A model generated the notes under the pieces. It was not told the DNA's origin, made no database searches, and saw only the letters and a program-made list of their open reading frames with translations. A program made the translations under genes and the position numbers. Source: Opitutus sp. GAS368 (GTDB lineage Bacteria; Verrucomicrobiota; Verrucomicrobiia; Opitutales; Opitutaceae). From it: a stretch of 64,000 bases of DNA. The stretch lies in NCBI RefSeq assembly GCF_900104925.1, contig NZ_LT629735.1, positions 2,636,291 through 2,700,290 on the forward strand. Direction: 5' to 3'. The number at the start of each line of letters is the position of its first letter. Within the stretch, counting starts at the first letter, position 1. Below are positions 15,912 to 24,754 of this stretch, one piece after another.

Positions 15912-16979
15912 CTAGCGCGGGGCCGACAGTTCCAGCCAGGCGGCGTTCTGTTCCGCATGGACCGCGATTTCCTCGAGAATCGCCGGGGTGGGCATGGCGG
16001 GTTTCCAGCCCCAGATGGTCTTCGCCTTGGTCGGGTCGAGCACAATCCACGGAATGTCGAAAGGCCGCGGCGTGCCGTCCTGCACCACGGTGTGCGGGCC
16101 GAAGCGGCCGGCGCACCAGTCGCTAAGCTGCTTCAGTGACATGGCCGAGGTCGCGCCGCCGGAGAAATTCGCGAGCCGGTCACCCACGGCGAGCTTGGGC
16201 GCCAGGAACTGCTTTTCCAGTACCGGCACGAGGTCGCGCGGGTGCAGGCAGTCGCGCACCTGGTGGCCGTGTCCGCCGAAGCCGAGATACTTGAGCGGGC
16301 GCCGCCGCCGCCAGGCGTTGATCCAGTAGGCGAAGATGCCCTGGTCGGCCCGGCCGAACTGCCCGGCGCCCGCCAGCACGCCACAGCGGTTGATGAAGAC
16401 GGGGAAGCCGAACGTCTCGCCGTATTCCAGCGCCATGGCCTCGGAGGCCAGCTTGGTGGCGCCGTAGAGCGAGATGGGCGCGGTCGTGGTGAAATCCTCG
16501 GCTAGGCCCGCGACCGTCAGCCCGGCCGGCAGGGATTTGGCGGCGTCCGGCGCCAGCGCGTCGTTCTTCACGACGACTGGCAAGGCGGTCAGTGGCGCGA
16601 TCGAGTAGACCCGGCTGGTGGAAAGCAGGATGAAGCCTGCTTTGTGCGCCTTGCAGTATTCGAGCACGTTGATCGTGCCGGTGAGGTTGTGGTCCACGAG
16701 TTCGCGCGAACTCGTCTTGCCGTCCACGCCGGCCAGCACGCTCGGGTTGGCGGCGGCATCGACCACGAAGTCGGCGGCCGGCAGCGCGTCCATGGCGGGG
16801 GCGTCGCGCAGGTCGGCGGTGAGGACCTTGATGCCGAGCCGTTCCAGCGGCGCGCGGTTGGACTCGCTGCCGGGGCGGATGAAATTGTCGAAACCGGCGA
16901 CCGCGTGGCCGGCGGCGTGCAGCGACCGGGCGAGGGTGCTGCCGACAAAACCGCAGATGCCGGTGATCAGGATGCGCAT
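15912..16979 (-). CDS. NAD-dependent sugar nucleotide epimerase/dehydratase (SDR)
   Basis: A 355-residue extended SDR. The nucleotide loop is GICGFVGS (7-14), STSRVYS (120-126) replaces the usual S-T-x-E-V-Y, and the catalytic pair is YGATK (172-176). GFGGHGHQVRDCLHPRDL (233-250) recalls the CDP-paratose 2-epimerase (RfbE) group. I chose the ATG at 16979, where the Rossmann strand begins; the frame could extend to 17111, but the added sequence is low-complexity. It sits between a polytopic protein gene and a GT2 gene. The substrate is open. Confidence 0.82.
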   Translation of the reverse strand: MRILITGICGFVGSTLARSLHAAGHAVAGFDNFIRPGSESNRAPLERLGIKVLTADLRDAPAMDALPAADFVVDAAANPSVLAGVDGKTSSRELVDHNLTGTINVLEYCKAHKAGFILLSTSRVYSIAPLTALPVVVKNDALAPDAAKSLPAGLTVAGLAEDFTTTAPISLYGATKLASEAMALEYGETFGFPVFINRCGVLAGAGQFGRADQGIFAYWINAWRRRRPLKYLGFGGHGHQVRDCLHPRDLVPVLEKQFLAPKLAVGDRLANFSGGATSAMSLKQLSDWCAGRFGPHTVVQDGTPRPFDIPWIVLDPTKAKTIWGWKPAMPTPAILEEIAVHAEQNAAWLELSAPR

Positions 16980-17034
16980 GGGTTGAGGGAAACAGACGGA
17001 TTCCGTCAGGTGAAGCGGGAAAACCGCCGCCGGC

Positions 17035-19203
17035 CTACTTGGGCCCGGGGTCGGACTCGCGGTGGAGCCGGAGACTCGCGAGATACACCCAGTCCCAGGC
17101 GGTGTCCCCATATGGCCCCGGGTCCGTCTGGAGCACCAGGATGGAGCCCGGGGTGAAGGGCGGCAGCGTCACCCGGGCGCTTTGCAGGCCGCGGTCTCCG
17201 GGCTGGCGGGCGGGATCGAGGAAGCGCTGGAAAACCGGGTGGGTGGATTCGGGGCTGATGATCTCGAGGATAAGTTCCGCCCCGTTGCTCCGGCCCCGCT
17301 CGTAGGCTTCGGGGTCGAAGCCGAACTCGAGCGAGACCTCGCGGACCTCGCCGTCGAGCGGCCATTCCACCTGCGCCGGAGGCAGGAGCATGACGACCTT
17401 GCGTCCGCCGATGACCCTCTGTTGCAGCTTGTCCAGCGTGCTGCTCGGCGGGGATAGCGCTGATTTTGCCGACGGCCGCCCCTGGCCGACCAGCTGCCAC
17501 AGGCGCGTGGAGTTCAGATCGCGCAGGCTGGCGAGTCCGTTGCGGGCATAGATGCGCGCATCGATCAGGTCGACGACGAGGGTGTAGTTTTGGCGGATAT
17601 AGTCGGCCAGCGCCGGCCAGCTCTCGTGCGCTTGCTGGGCCCGGTCCAGGAAAATGAAGGCCCCCTGGCCGACGGCGTCCACAAACACGGCGGGAGCGCT
17701 GCGCTGCAGGTCGGCAAGATAGGCGGCCCGGTGATAGGCTTGTTGCGGATTGTCCTGGATCGACCAGAGGGTGGTGCCGTCGCGCGTGGCTTGGGGCAGG
17801 CCGCTTTCCACATGAAGGTGGCAGGCCCAGCCCCAGATGCCGAGGGTGTCGTCGCGCCCGGCCAGCGCGTGCAGCACCATGGCGGCGCTGGAGCGGGGAT
17901 ACCGCCAATGATGGACAAAGCCGCCATAGACGGGCGCCGGACCCGATTGCAGGCTGCGCGTGACCAAAGGCAGCAGCCCCACCGCCAGAAACACCCCGGC
18001 CAGCGCCAGGCGGGGGCGCCCGGCCGGTAATTGCCGCCACCAGCCGCCCAGCCCCGCGCCGAACCAGAGGGCGAGGGGAACCGGCAGCAGCAGGACGTAA
18101 TGCAGGTATTCGCGGCGGGGGGCGATGATCGCCACGAAGGCCGCCAGCGTGATGGCGCCCCCGGCCACCAGCAGCGCGGAGAGGCGCACCCGGCGCCAGA
18201 GAAAATACGCGGTGGCAGCCAGCAGTCCAACCCCGGTGGTGCCGAGGAGCAGGGGGAAGCGGCCGTCGTCCTGGGCATTGCGCCACAGGGCGCGCAGGGC
18301 CTCGCCGACGGGTGCGACCTCGCCGGTGCCGACGTAGAGGATGTTTTGCAGAACGTATCTCCGCCACGCGGCCTCGAGCTGCCCGGTGGCCGCGGCCAGG
18401 CCGGCGATGAGCAGGGTGGGCAGGGCGGCCGCCAGCAAAACCTCCGCCGACCGGCGCCAGCGGAGCGACGTGGCGACTCTGGGCTCGCTCAGCTCCTGCC
18501 CCCAAGCCCAGCTGATGAGTGCAAGGCCGATGGGGGCGGACTGCAATTTGGTCCAGGGCAAGGCCCCGGCGACGAAGCAGGCGGCCCAAAGCCGGAACCG
18601 GTCCGCGGGCAAGCGGCCGGCCAGCAGACCAAAAACCACGGCGATCAGGAGCAGGGGCAGGTTTTCCGTCGAGAGGTTGGTCAGCTCGGGATGGGTGACC
18701 GTGGCGAAAAAAGTAGCCGCGGGCAGGAGGCCGAGCCAGGCGGCGGTGCGCCCGAAGACCCGCGCAAGGGCCCGGAGACAGACGAACAAGGCGCCCCAGG
18801 TCAGCAGAACGCAGGTCAGCCGCGCGGTGAAATAATCCAGCGGCGCGCCGACCCAGTGCCAGGGCACCAGCAGGTAATAGTTGAGCGGACCCGAGCTGCC
18901 GCCATCCACGGACCGCCAGAATACCGGGTCGTGCGCGAGCGTCATAGCGCCGGCGATCAGCTGGCTTTCGTCGGGGTTGTATTCATAGGCGACGAGCAAA
19001 AACGGCCAGCGCCACGCGAGCAGGAAAAGGAACAGCACGAGGGCATCACGCCAGGTTGCCCGTGACGTCGGATCCGCCGGTCCCGGGGCCTCGCGTCCGA
19101 TTATGCACCCCAGCCACGCGACCAGCATGATGCTGGCGGCTCCCACCAGGATCCAGTAGCTGCCCGGGTGGAGATCCAGCCACTGGAAAAGGGATTTCAA
19201 CAT
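17035..19203 (-). CDS. GT-C (PMT-like) membrane protein with C-terminal beta domain (type B)
   Basis: A 722-residue protein with about eleven hydrophobic segments up to residue 450. The loop after segment 2 has YNPDESQLIAGA (75-86); a DE pair here is the catalytic mark of the PMT/ArnT (GT39/GT83) superfamily. Residues about 600-722 form the type B tail shared with five other proteins here: LEFGFDPEAYERG, FLDPARQPGDRGLQ and QTDPGPYGDTAWDW. The ATG at 19203 lies 26 bases after the stop of the GT2 gene at 19230. An upstream extension would overlap that gene by over 200 bases. Expected to transfer a sugar from a polyprenyl carrier in the periplasm. Confidence 0.82.
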   Translation of the reverse strand: MLKSLFQWLDLHPGSYWILVGAASIMLVAWLGCIIGREAPGPADPTSRATWRDALVLFLFLLAWRWPFLLVAYEYNPDESQLIAGAMTLAHDPVFWRSVDGGSSGPLNYYLLVPWHWVGAPLDYFTARLTCVLLTWGALFVCLRALARVFGRTAAWLGLLPAATFFATVTHPELTNLSTENLPLLLIAVVFGLLAGRLPADRFRLWAACFVAGALPWTKLQSAPIGLALISWAWGQELSEPRVATSLRWRRSAEVLLAAALPTLLIAGLAAATGQLEAAWRRYVLQNILYVGTGEVAPVGEALRALWRNAQDDGRFPLLLGTTGVGLLAATAYFLWRRVRLSALLVAGGAITLAAFVAIIAPRREYLHYVLLLPVPLALWFGAGLGGWWRQLPAGRPRLALAGVFLAVGLLPLVTRSLQSGPAPVYGGFVHHWRYPRSSAAMVLHALAGRDDTLGIWGWACHLHVESGLPQATRDGTTLWSIQDNPQQAYHRAAYLADLQRSAPAVFVDAVGQGAFIFLDRAQQAHESWPALADYIRQNYTLVVDLIDARIYARNGLASLRDLNSTRLWQLVGQGRPSAKSALSPPSSTLDKLQQRVIGGRKVVMLLPPAQVEWPLDGEVREVSLEFGFDPEAYERGRSNGAELILEIISPESTHPVFQRFLDPARQPGDRGLQSARVTLPPFTPGSILVLQTDPGPYGDTAWDWVYLASLRLHRESDPGPK

Positions 19204-19229
19204 GGGGTGGGGAAGGATCCTCGCCGCGC

Positions 19230-19994
19230 TCAAAGGCGCTGGAAGCGGTATTTCAACCAGGCCCAGATCCACATCGGGGGGTCGCGGAACATGGAGACCT
19301 TTTTGCCTTCCTTGAAGGAGCGCGAGGTGTACTTGACCGGGATCTCGACCGGCTTGTAGCCCTTGCGCACGAGCTTGATGAGCAGCTCCCAGTCGAAGTC
19401 GAAGCGATTGCTCTGGAAGGTGAGGCCCGCGAGGCACTCGCGGCGGAACACCTTATACATGGTGAACGGGTCGCGCAGCGTCAGACCGAGCGACACGTCG
19501 AGCAGCGCGGTGAAGAACCAGTGGCCGGCGTTCAGCACGAAGGCGTGCAGCGCCTGCTCGTCGAACTTGCGGATGAACAGGCTGTCGCCGTGGCGCGAAC
19601 CCAGCACGAAGGTGTGTGTGTTGGCGGTGAACGGCACCAGCAGTTTCTCGTAGTCGGCGAGGTCGTATTCGAGGTCGGCGTCCTGGATCAGCACCACGTC
19701 GCCGGTCACCTGCGCCAGCCCGGTACGGACGGCGCGGCCCTTGCCGCGCGGCCGGTCTTCGAGGAGGATTTTGACGCCGGCATGGCCCTGGTAGCCAAGC
19801 ACGATGTCGCGCGAACCGTCGGTCGAGTTGCTCTCGATGATGATGATCTCGAGCTCCCAGCCGGCGATGCGCTTGGCGGTGAGCGCATCAAGCGCGATCT
19901 TCAGCGTGGCGCGCTCGTTGTAAACCGGAACGACGACGGAAAGCTTCGGGTGCGCGGGCAGCGGGGCGAAGACGGGTGGGCGGGGGGGACTCAT
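19230..19994 (-). CDS. GT2 glycosyltransferase (polyprenyl-phosphate type)
   Basis: A 254-residue GT-A enzyme. Strand 2 carries ESNSTDGSRD (54-63) in place of the common DDGS, a form regular in one DPM-like subgroup. The metal site is QDADLEYD (104-111). RGKGRAVRTGL and DPFTMYKVFRR are family marks, and no membrane segment follows the catalytic domain. The start overlaps the stop of the YfhO-like gene by 4 bases, so it is coupled to it, and a PMT-like gene follows 26 bases on. This order suggests it charges the lipid carrier used by one of the two. Confidence 0.87.
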   Translation of the reverse strand: MSPPRPPVFAPLPAHPKLSVVVPVYNERATLKIALDALTAKRIAGWELEIIIIESNSTDGSRDIVLGYQGHAGVKILLEDRPRGKGRAVRTGLAQVTGDVVLIQDADLEYDLADYEKLLVPFTANTHTFVLGSRHGDSLFIRKFDEQALHAFVLNAGHWFFTALLDVSLGLTLRDPFTMYKVFRRECLAGLTFQSNRFDFDWELLIKLVRKGYKPVEIPVKYTSRSFKEGKKVSMFRDPPMWIWAWLKYRFQRL

Positions 19995-22900
19995 GCGGGG
20001 GCCTGGCCGGAATTAGTGACCGGCGCGCTCCGCCAAAGCCAGACAAAGCCCGAGAGCAACAGGAGGAAGCCCGCGGCGCCCAGCCAGAGCGCCAGCGTGA
20101 AATGCTGCGGCCAGTAGGCGAAGGTGATCTCGTGCCGGCCGGGAGACTCGATGGCTACCCCCTTGAAGCTATGGTTGACGCGGAAGTAACGCGCGGGTTT
20201 GCCGTCCACCGTGACTTGGAAGTCTTCCACATAATAAGCCTCGGTCAGCACGGCGATACCGGGCGCGGGCGCATCGATGACAAACGAGGTGTTGTTGCTC
20301 GTCAGGCGATAACCGGTGGCGGCGCGCACGGTGCGACTGGCGAGGTCCGCCGGCAGCTTCGGCGCGTCGGTCTGGCCAACCTGCGTGGCGGCGAAAGGCC
20401 GGCGGTCGCCGGCGCGGACCTGCGCGGCGAATTCCTTCGGAGTGGCGTAGGAACCGAGCCGGTCGGTGAAGAACGCGCGCGGCCACGCCGTCGGACTGGC
20501 GTAGACGTCGAGGTCGAGCTGCTTGAGCAGCTTCACCCCGGCGAACGTCTGCGCCGGGTCCGCGTGGTCGGCGACGTAGTGCGTGACGTTCATCAGATCA
20601 TGCCCCGGCAACAGGTCCGGCGCCTCCTCGGCCTTGGTGAACCAGTCCCAGACCCAGACGCGCCGCATGCCGAACTCGATCGCGAGTTCCTGGTAGAAAG
20701 GATTTCGGACGGCATCCACGCCGTAGAGGCTCTCCCAGTGCAGCGCGGTGTTGTAGGAAGGGAAGAGGGTGTTGCCCCAACCGACGACGCGGCCGGGCTC
20801 CTTACGCTGCGCGTCGAGGAATTGCGCGCCCGCCGACGCCCCGTGGAGGTCGGTGCGCAGCCCGGGAACAAAGGCGTAGGCGTTGAAGAAGGTGTCGCCG
20901 AACTGGCAATGCCGCCAGAGCAACAGCGGCCCGCCGAGCACGAGCGCCACCCACAACACGCCGGGTCGCGACGTCCGTGCCGCCCAGCGGAGGGCAAGCG
21001 GCAGCGCCGCCGCGGCCAGCACCAGCGCCGTCGCATAACCGGTGAAAAAAGGACTCTTGGCGCCGCCGCGCGTGGCCGCGAAATAGACCGCCAGCAAGGC
21101 GGCCAGCCCGGCAAAAACCCACGCGAGGTGGCGGCCCCAGCCGGTTTCCCGGCGACGCTCCAGCGCATCGCGCAGTCCGCACCCCGCGAGCACCGCGACG
21201 ACGATCATGAGCACGCAGGAGAAGGTGTTGCCGGTGTGAATGATGTTGCCGACGAACGGGATCCTTTTGACCACCGCGACCGGCACCAGGCCGAAGGCGA
21301 ACGCCAGGGGCGGCACGGCCGCGAGCAGCAGCGCGAGGCCGGTGCGGTCACGCCGCCACAGCCGCGGGCTCACCACCCACCACAGGGCCCCCAGCAGGAA
21401 CACAAAGTTGAGCGCCGGCGCGACGATGATCTCGTCCACGACCGTCTGGCGGTAGAACATGTCGTCGAAGAAGCCGACGAACTGGGCGAGGGGCAGCGTC
21501 ACGGCGCCCGGCGAGTCGTAGCCGGTGACCGAGTGCTTCCACGCCACGAGGAACGCCATCCAGCCCGGGGCGGCCAGCAGGGCGAAGCCGATCCCCGCCA
21601 CCGTGGCCAGCGTGAGAAGCCGCGCGCGGCGGCCCGCCGTCTCGGGTCGCAGGAACAGCAGGAGCACGCCCGCGAAATTGAGGCAGGCGATCAGCATGTA
21701 GGCCTCCTTCATCGTGCCGCTGGTCATGACGAGCCAGTTGCCCGTCACGAGCGCCAGCAGCCAGCCCGCCTCGCGGCGGCGCGTGTCGGCCGCCAGCAGC
21801 CCGGCCCACGCCCAGAGGATGCACGGCGAGTAGCACACGCTGAAGTTGGCCGGATGGACAAGTCGGAAGGTGAAGAAGGCGACGAAGGCGCCGGCGATCG
21901 TCACCACGAGCGACGGAACCAGGTGGCGTGTCAGCAGCCAGACGATGCCGCCGAGACCGGCCGCGAGCAGCCAGTGCGCGATGAGGAAGCGGAGGTCCCA
22001 GGCCCAGGCGGCGCCGTCGGCGAAGATGGTGAGGAAATTGAAGGGATCGCCGAACATTGACTGGCCCTGGCCGAGCAGCGGCTCGCCGGCGAGCGACCAG
22101 CGGTTCCACAGCGGCAGTTCTCCGTGGCCCAGCAGGGCTTCGCGCTGCGCCATCGGATAGTAGAGATGCTGGAAGAGCAGCGCGCCGGTGTCGGAGCTCA
22201 TCGTGTTGGTGAACATGTATTCGTCCGAGCCGGGCAGGGTGGGCAGCCCGCCGTAGAGCATGAGTCCGCCGTTATTGGGCGAGGCGAAGCTGCGTCCCTG
22301 GAACAGGACGGGGTGGCATTGCACGGCGACCGCGACCACGGCCGTCAGGGCGATGGCGGTGCGCGGGCGGTCGCGGAGCCACGTGCCCAGCGGAGCCACC
22401 AGGTGCGTCAGGCGGGTCGCCACGGCGGGGATGCCGAGGAGGAGGCCAAGGAGGAACACCGGCACCGCGACCGGCAGGCCCAGCTTGAACCAGATATACG
22501 GGTTGCTCGGGAGGTGAAGCGGCGTGTGCAACGTCAGCGTCAGGATGGGGTCGCGGGCGTCGGGCGTGGTCTGCACGAGGACAGTGTCGCCGTGGACTTC
22601 CAGGCGGGCGATCTGGTTGAAGGCCTTGAAGTCGGCCGGGCTGAAGGAGCGCACCACCTTGCCGCGGTAGTTGACGATCTCGGCGTGCGAAAGAGTGAAG
22701 GTGCCCACGCCGTCGATGGGATCGAAACGGAGGGCCTGGATGTCGCCCATCGGCATCATGTAGCGGTAGACGACCGGCTTGGGCTCGATCTTCAGCGGCT
22801 GGCGGGAGGAATCGTTCTCCCCGTAACCGCGGCCCAGGTCCCAGAACAACTGGGTCGTGCCCGGTGAGGTGGAGGTCAGCGTGATGTTAAACAGGTAGTA

Positions 22901-22999
22901 GTCACGCCGGACGACGCTCGTGGTCATGAACGGCAGGGCGGCGGCCACCGCCAGGACCAGGGCCAGCGCGGTCGCCCGCCAGTCAATCCATGATTTCAT
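19991..22999 (-). CDS. YfhO-like large polytopic membrane protein
   Basis: A 1002-residue protein with a first membrane segment at about 8-28, a soluble module at about 40-165, then some twelve hydrophobic segments. FNAYAFVPGL and the Tyr/Trp-rich ALHWESLYGVDAVRNPFY, then a C-terminal soluble beta region with VTVDGKPARYFRVNHSFKG and a last membrane segment, follow the YfhO plan. Family members are linked to glycosylation of surface polymers such as teichoic acid. The ATG at 22999 is preferred over a TTG four codons upstream. It is the first gene of the minus-strand block; the divergent secreted protein starts at 23140. Confidence 0.78.
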   Translation of the reverse strand: MKSWIDWRATALALVLAVAAALPFMTTSVVRRDYYLFNITLTSTSPGTTQLFWDLGRGYGENDSSRQPLKIEPKPVVYRYMMPMGDIQALRFDPIDGVGTFTLSHAEIVNYRGKVVRSFSPADFKAFNQIARLEVHGDTVLVQTTPDARDPILTLTLHTPLHLPSNPYIWFKLGLPVAVPVFLLGLLLGIPAVATRLTHLVAPLGTWLRDRPRTAIALTAVVAVAVQCHPVLFQGRSFASPNNGGLMLYGGLPTLPGSDEYMFTNTMSSDTGALLFQHLYYPMAQREALLGHGELPLWNRWSLAGEPLLGQGQSMFGDPFNFLTIFADGAAWAWDLRFLIAHWLLAAGLGGIVWLLTRHLVPSLVVTIAGAFVAFFTFRLVHPANFSVCYSPCILWAWAGLLAADTRRREAGWLLALVTGNWLVMTSGTMKEAYMLIACLNFAGVLLLFLRPETAGRRARLLTLATVAGIGFALLAAPGWMAFLVAWKHSVTGYDSPGAVTLPLAQFVGFFDDMFYRQTVVDEIIVAPALNFVFLLGALWWVVSPRLWRRDRTGLALLLAAVPPLAFAFGLVPVAVVKRIPFVGNIIHTGNTFSCVLMIVVAVLAGCGLRDALERRRETGWGRHLAWVFAGLAALLAVYFAATRGGAKSPFFTGYATALVLAAAALPLALRWAARTSRPGVLWVALVLGGPLLLWRHCQFGDTFFNAYAFVPGLRTDLHGASAGAQFLDAQRKEPGRVVGWGNTLFPSYNTALHWESLYGVDAVRNPFYQELAIEFGMRRVWVWDWFTKAEEAPDLLPGHDLMNVTHYVADHADPAQTFAGVKLLKQLDLDVYASPTAWPRAFFTDRLGSYATPKEFAAQVRAGDRRPFAATQVGQTDAPKLPADLASRTVRAATGYRLTSNNTSFVIDAPAPGIAVLTEAYYVEDFQVTVDGKPARYFRVNHSFKGVAIESPGRHEITFAYWPQHFTLALWLGAAGFLLLLSGFVWLWRSAPVTNSGQAPA

Positions 23000-23095
23000 C
23001 TGGAGCACCAAGACGGATAAACATGCCGCCCAAGGAAGCAGACCCGGGCAGGCAGGTGAAGTGGGAAATGCCCCCGGGGTGAGGGTATTTCTTTG

Positions 23096-23125
23096 TTGAA
23101 CATGGCGTGGCGGCCGAAGTTTATT
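23096..23125 (+). promoter_or_regulatory. Possible promoter for the small secreted protein
   Basis: TTGAAC (23096-23101) and TTTATT (23120-23125) are 18 bases apart in the 140-base divergent gap. The implied start site leaves only about 8 bases before the ATG at 23140, which is short, so this is a weak call. Confidence 0.25.
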
Positions 23126-23139
23126 GGGGGCGACAAACC

Positions 23140-23580
23140 ATGAAAAATATTCTCCCCCGCATCCTCCTTTTCGTCCTGCTCGCCGCGACAGTTCCCGCCT
23201 ACGCCGTCAACCGGGTGGTGCGCATCGCCGCCCCGGCCGAGGCGGCGGCCGGTAGCAACGTCACGATTACCGTCATCGCCAGCACCGATGCCGCCGACGG
23301 GGAGCAGATCGGCTTCCTGCATGCCGACTATTCCACCGACGAGGGCAAGACCTGGACGCAATTCTGCTATGCGGAGAAGTCGGGGGCCGAACTGTCCCGG
23401 TCCGTCAGTTTTTCGGTGGGCGCCAAGGGCGTGAAAACCCTGATCCGGGCCCGGGTTGCCTTCCGAGGGGGCAAGGCGGGCGACGTGGACTTCAAGGGCA
23501 ACGCGATCCAGTGGAGCGATACTTGGGAGAAATGGCGGACCCCGCCGACCAGGTTCGCCATCATCTACGTGCCGCGGTAA
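23140..23580 (+). CDS. Small secreted protein of unknown function
   Basis: A 146-residue protein with a clear Sec signal peptide: basic MKN start, hydrophobic core at 7-20, likely cut after VPAYA (near residue 23). The mature part (about 123 residues) is beta-rich with regular strands: NVTITVIAS, a FLHADYSTDEGKTWTQFCYA segment and RVAFRGG. It looks like one immunoglobulin-like or fibronectin-like domain. A single Cys is present, so no disulfide within the chain. It is the only plus-strand gene between 11 and 64 kb, divergent from the YfhO-like gene and convergent with the epimerase. I do not recognise the family. The ATG at 23140 follows a G-rich ribosome-binding stretch. Confidence 0.75.
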   Translation: MKNILPRILLFVLLAATVPAYAVNRVVRIAAPAEAAAGSNVTITVIASTDAADGEQIGFLHADYSTDEGKTWTQFCYAEKSGAELSRSVSFSVGAKGVKTLIRARVAFRGGKAGDVDFKGNAIQWSDTWEKWRTPPTRFAIIYVPR

Positions 23581-23598
23581 GCTGCCGGAATGTTGAAC

Positions 23599-24660
23599 TC
23601 AGGCGGAGGCCGGCCGCCGGCGCCAGGCTTCGACGATTTGGCGGATGGTCTCCTCCAGCGACTGCGTGATGTCCCATTTCGGATAATGGGTGCGCATCTT
23701 CCGCAGGTCGGAGTAATAGCAGATGTGGTCGCCGGCGCGGTTCTGCTCGACGTAGGTGTGCACCTGCGCCTTGCCGGTGAATTTCTCGGTGAGCTTGAAG
23801 GCTTCGAGAATGGACGTGCTGTTGGCCTTGCCGCCGCCGAGGTTGTAGACCTCGCCCGCACGCGGCGCATCGACGAAGGCCGCCATGAAGCGCGCGACGT
23901 CGAGCGAGTGGATGTTGTCGCGGACCTGCTTCCCCTTGTAGCCAAAGACGCGGTATTCCTTTCCCTCAAGGTTGCACTTCACGAGGTAGGAGAGAAAGCC
24001 GTGCAGCTCGACGCCGCTGTGGTTCGGGCCGGTGAGGCAGCCGCCGCGCAGCGCGCATGTCGGCAGGTTGAAGTAGCGGCCATATTCCTGCACCATCACG
24101 TCGGCGGCGACCTTCGACGCGCCAAACAGCGAGTGCTTCGACTGGTCGATGGTGAACGTTTCTGGGATGCCGTGCGCATACGCCGGATCCGCGTAGTCCC
24201 AGCGTGTGGCTTGCTCGACCAGCTTGATGGCGTTCGGGGCGTCGCCGTAGACCTTGTTTGTGCTCATGTGCACGAAGGGCGATTCCGGGCAGACCTGCCG
24301 CGCGGCTTCGAGGAAGTTCAGCGTGCCGACGGCGTTGGTGTCGAAGTCATCGAACGGGATCGCCGCGGCGCGGTCGTGCGAGGGCTGGGCGGCGGTGTGG
24401 ACGAGAACCGACGGCTTCACCGACTTGACCAGCGCGAGGACGCCGGCGCGGTCGCGGATGTCGAGCTCATGGTGGACGAAGCCCTTCAGCTCCGCGGCGA
24501 GGCGCTGCTGGTTCCAGCGGGTGTCACCCTGCGGCCCGAAGAAGACGGCGCGCTGGTTGTTGTCGACGCCGTGGACGGTGTAGCCGAGGGAGGCGAAATA
24601 AACGCAGACCTCCGAGCCGATGAGGCCCGAGGAACCGGTGACTAGAATCGTCTTGGCCAT
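23599..24660 (-). CDS. SDR sugar epimerase-like protein with Phe at the catalytic Tyr position
   Basis: A 353-residue extended SDR. The nucleotide loop is GSSGLIGS (9-16), and [10 protein letters not shown] (131-140) recalls the CDP-tyvelose/paratose 2-epimerase group. The catalytic YxxxK reads FGASK (179-183), so the Tyr is replaced by Phe. The rest of the active site and [15 protein letters not shown] look intact, so this is not decay; I recall the same change in close relatives, which makes it a subgroup trait. The ATG at 24660 begins the Rossmann strand. Its stop is 18 bases from that of the convergent secreted protein gene. The substrate is unknown. Confidence 0.8.
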   Translation of the reverse strand: MAKTILVTGSSGLIGSEVCVYFASLGYTVHGVDNNQRAVFFGPQGDTRWNQQRLAAELKGFVHHELDIRDRAGVLALVKSVKPSVLVHTAAQPSHDRAAAIPFDDFDTNAVGTLNFLEAARQVCPESPFVHMSTNKVYGDAPNAIKLVEQATRWDYADPAYAHGIPETFTIDQSKHSLFGASKVAADVMVQEYGRYFNLPTCALRGGCLTGPNHSGVELHGFLSYLVKCNLEGKEYRVFGYKGKQVRDNIHSLDVARFMAAFVDAPRAGEVYNLGGGKANSTSILEAFKLTEKFTGKAQVHTYVEQNRAGDHICYYSDLRKMRTHYPKWDITQSLEETIRQIVEAWRRRPASA

Positions 24661-24754
24661 AAGGAAAAGGGAAGGGCTAGCCATACTGGCGGGCGAGCCC
24701 ATTTCCAGCCGATTCTGGCGAGATGAATTTTTCCCGACCTACAAAAATCCAAAG

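Noticed and set aside
15905-15918. Perfect 14-base palindrome gcgctagctagcgc at the stop codon of the epimerase gene
   Set aside because: Too short to be a convincing terminator, with no U tract and no second copy seen; probably chance in GC-rich DNA.
15912-24660. Firm naming of the two RfbE-like epimerases as CDP-paratose 2-epimerase
   Set aside because: They share only the GKQVRD-type motif and general fold, and no CDP-sugar pathway genes (ddhA/ddhB/ddhC, prt) are present, so only the family level is claimed.
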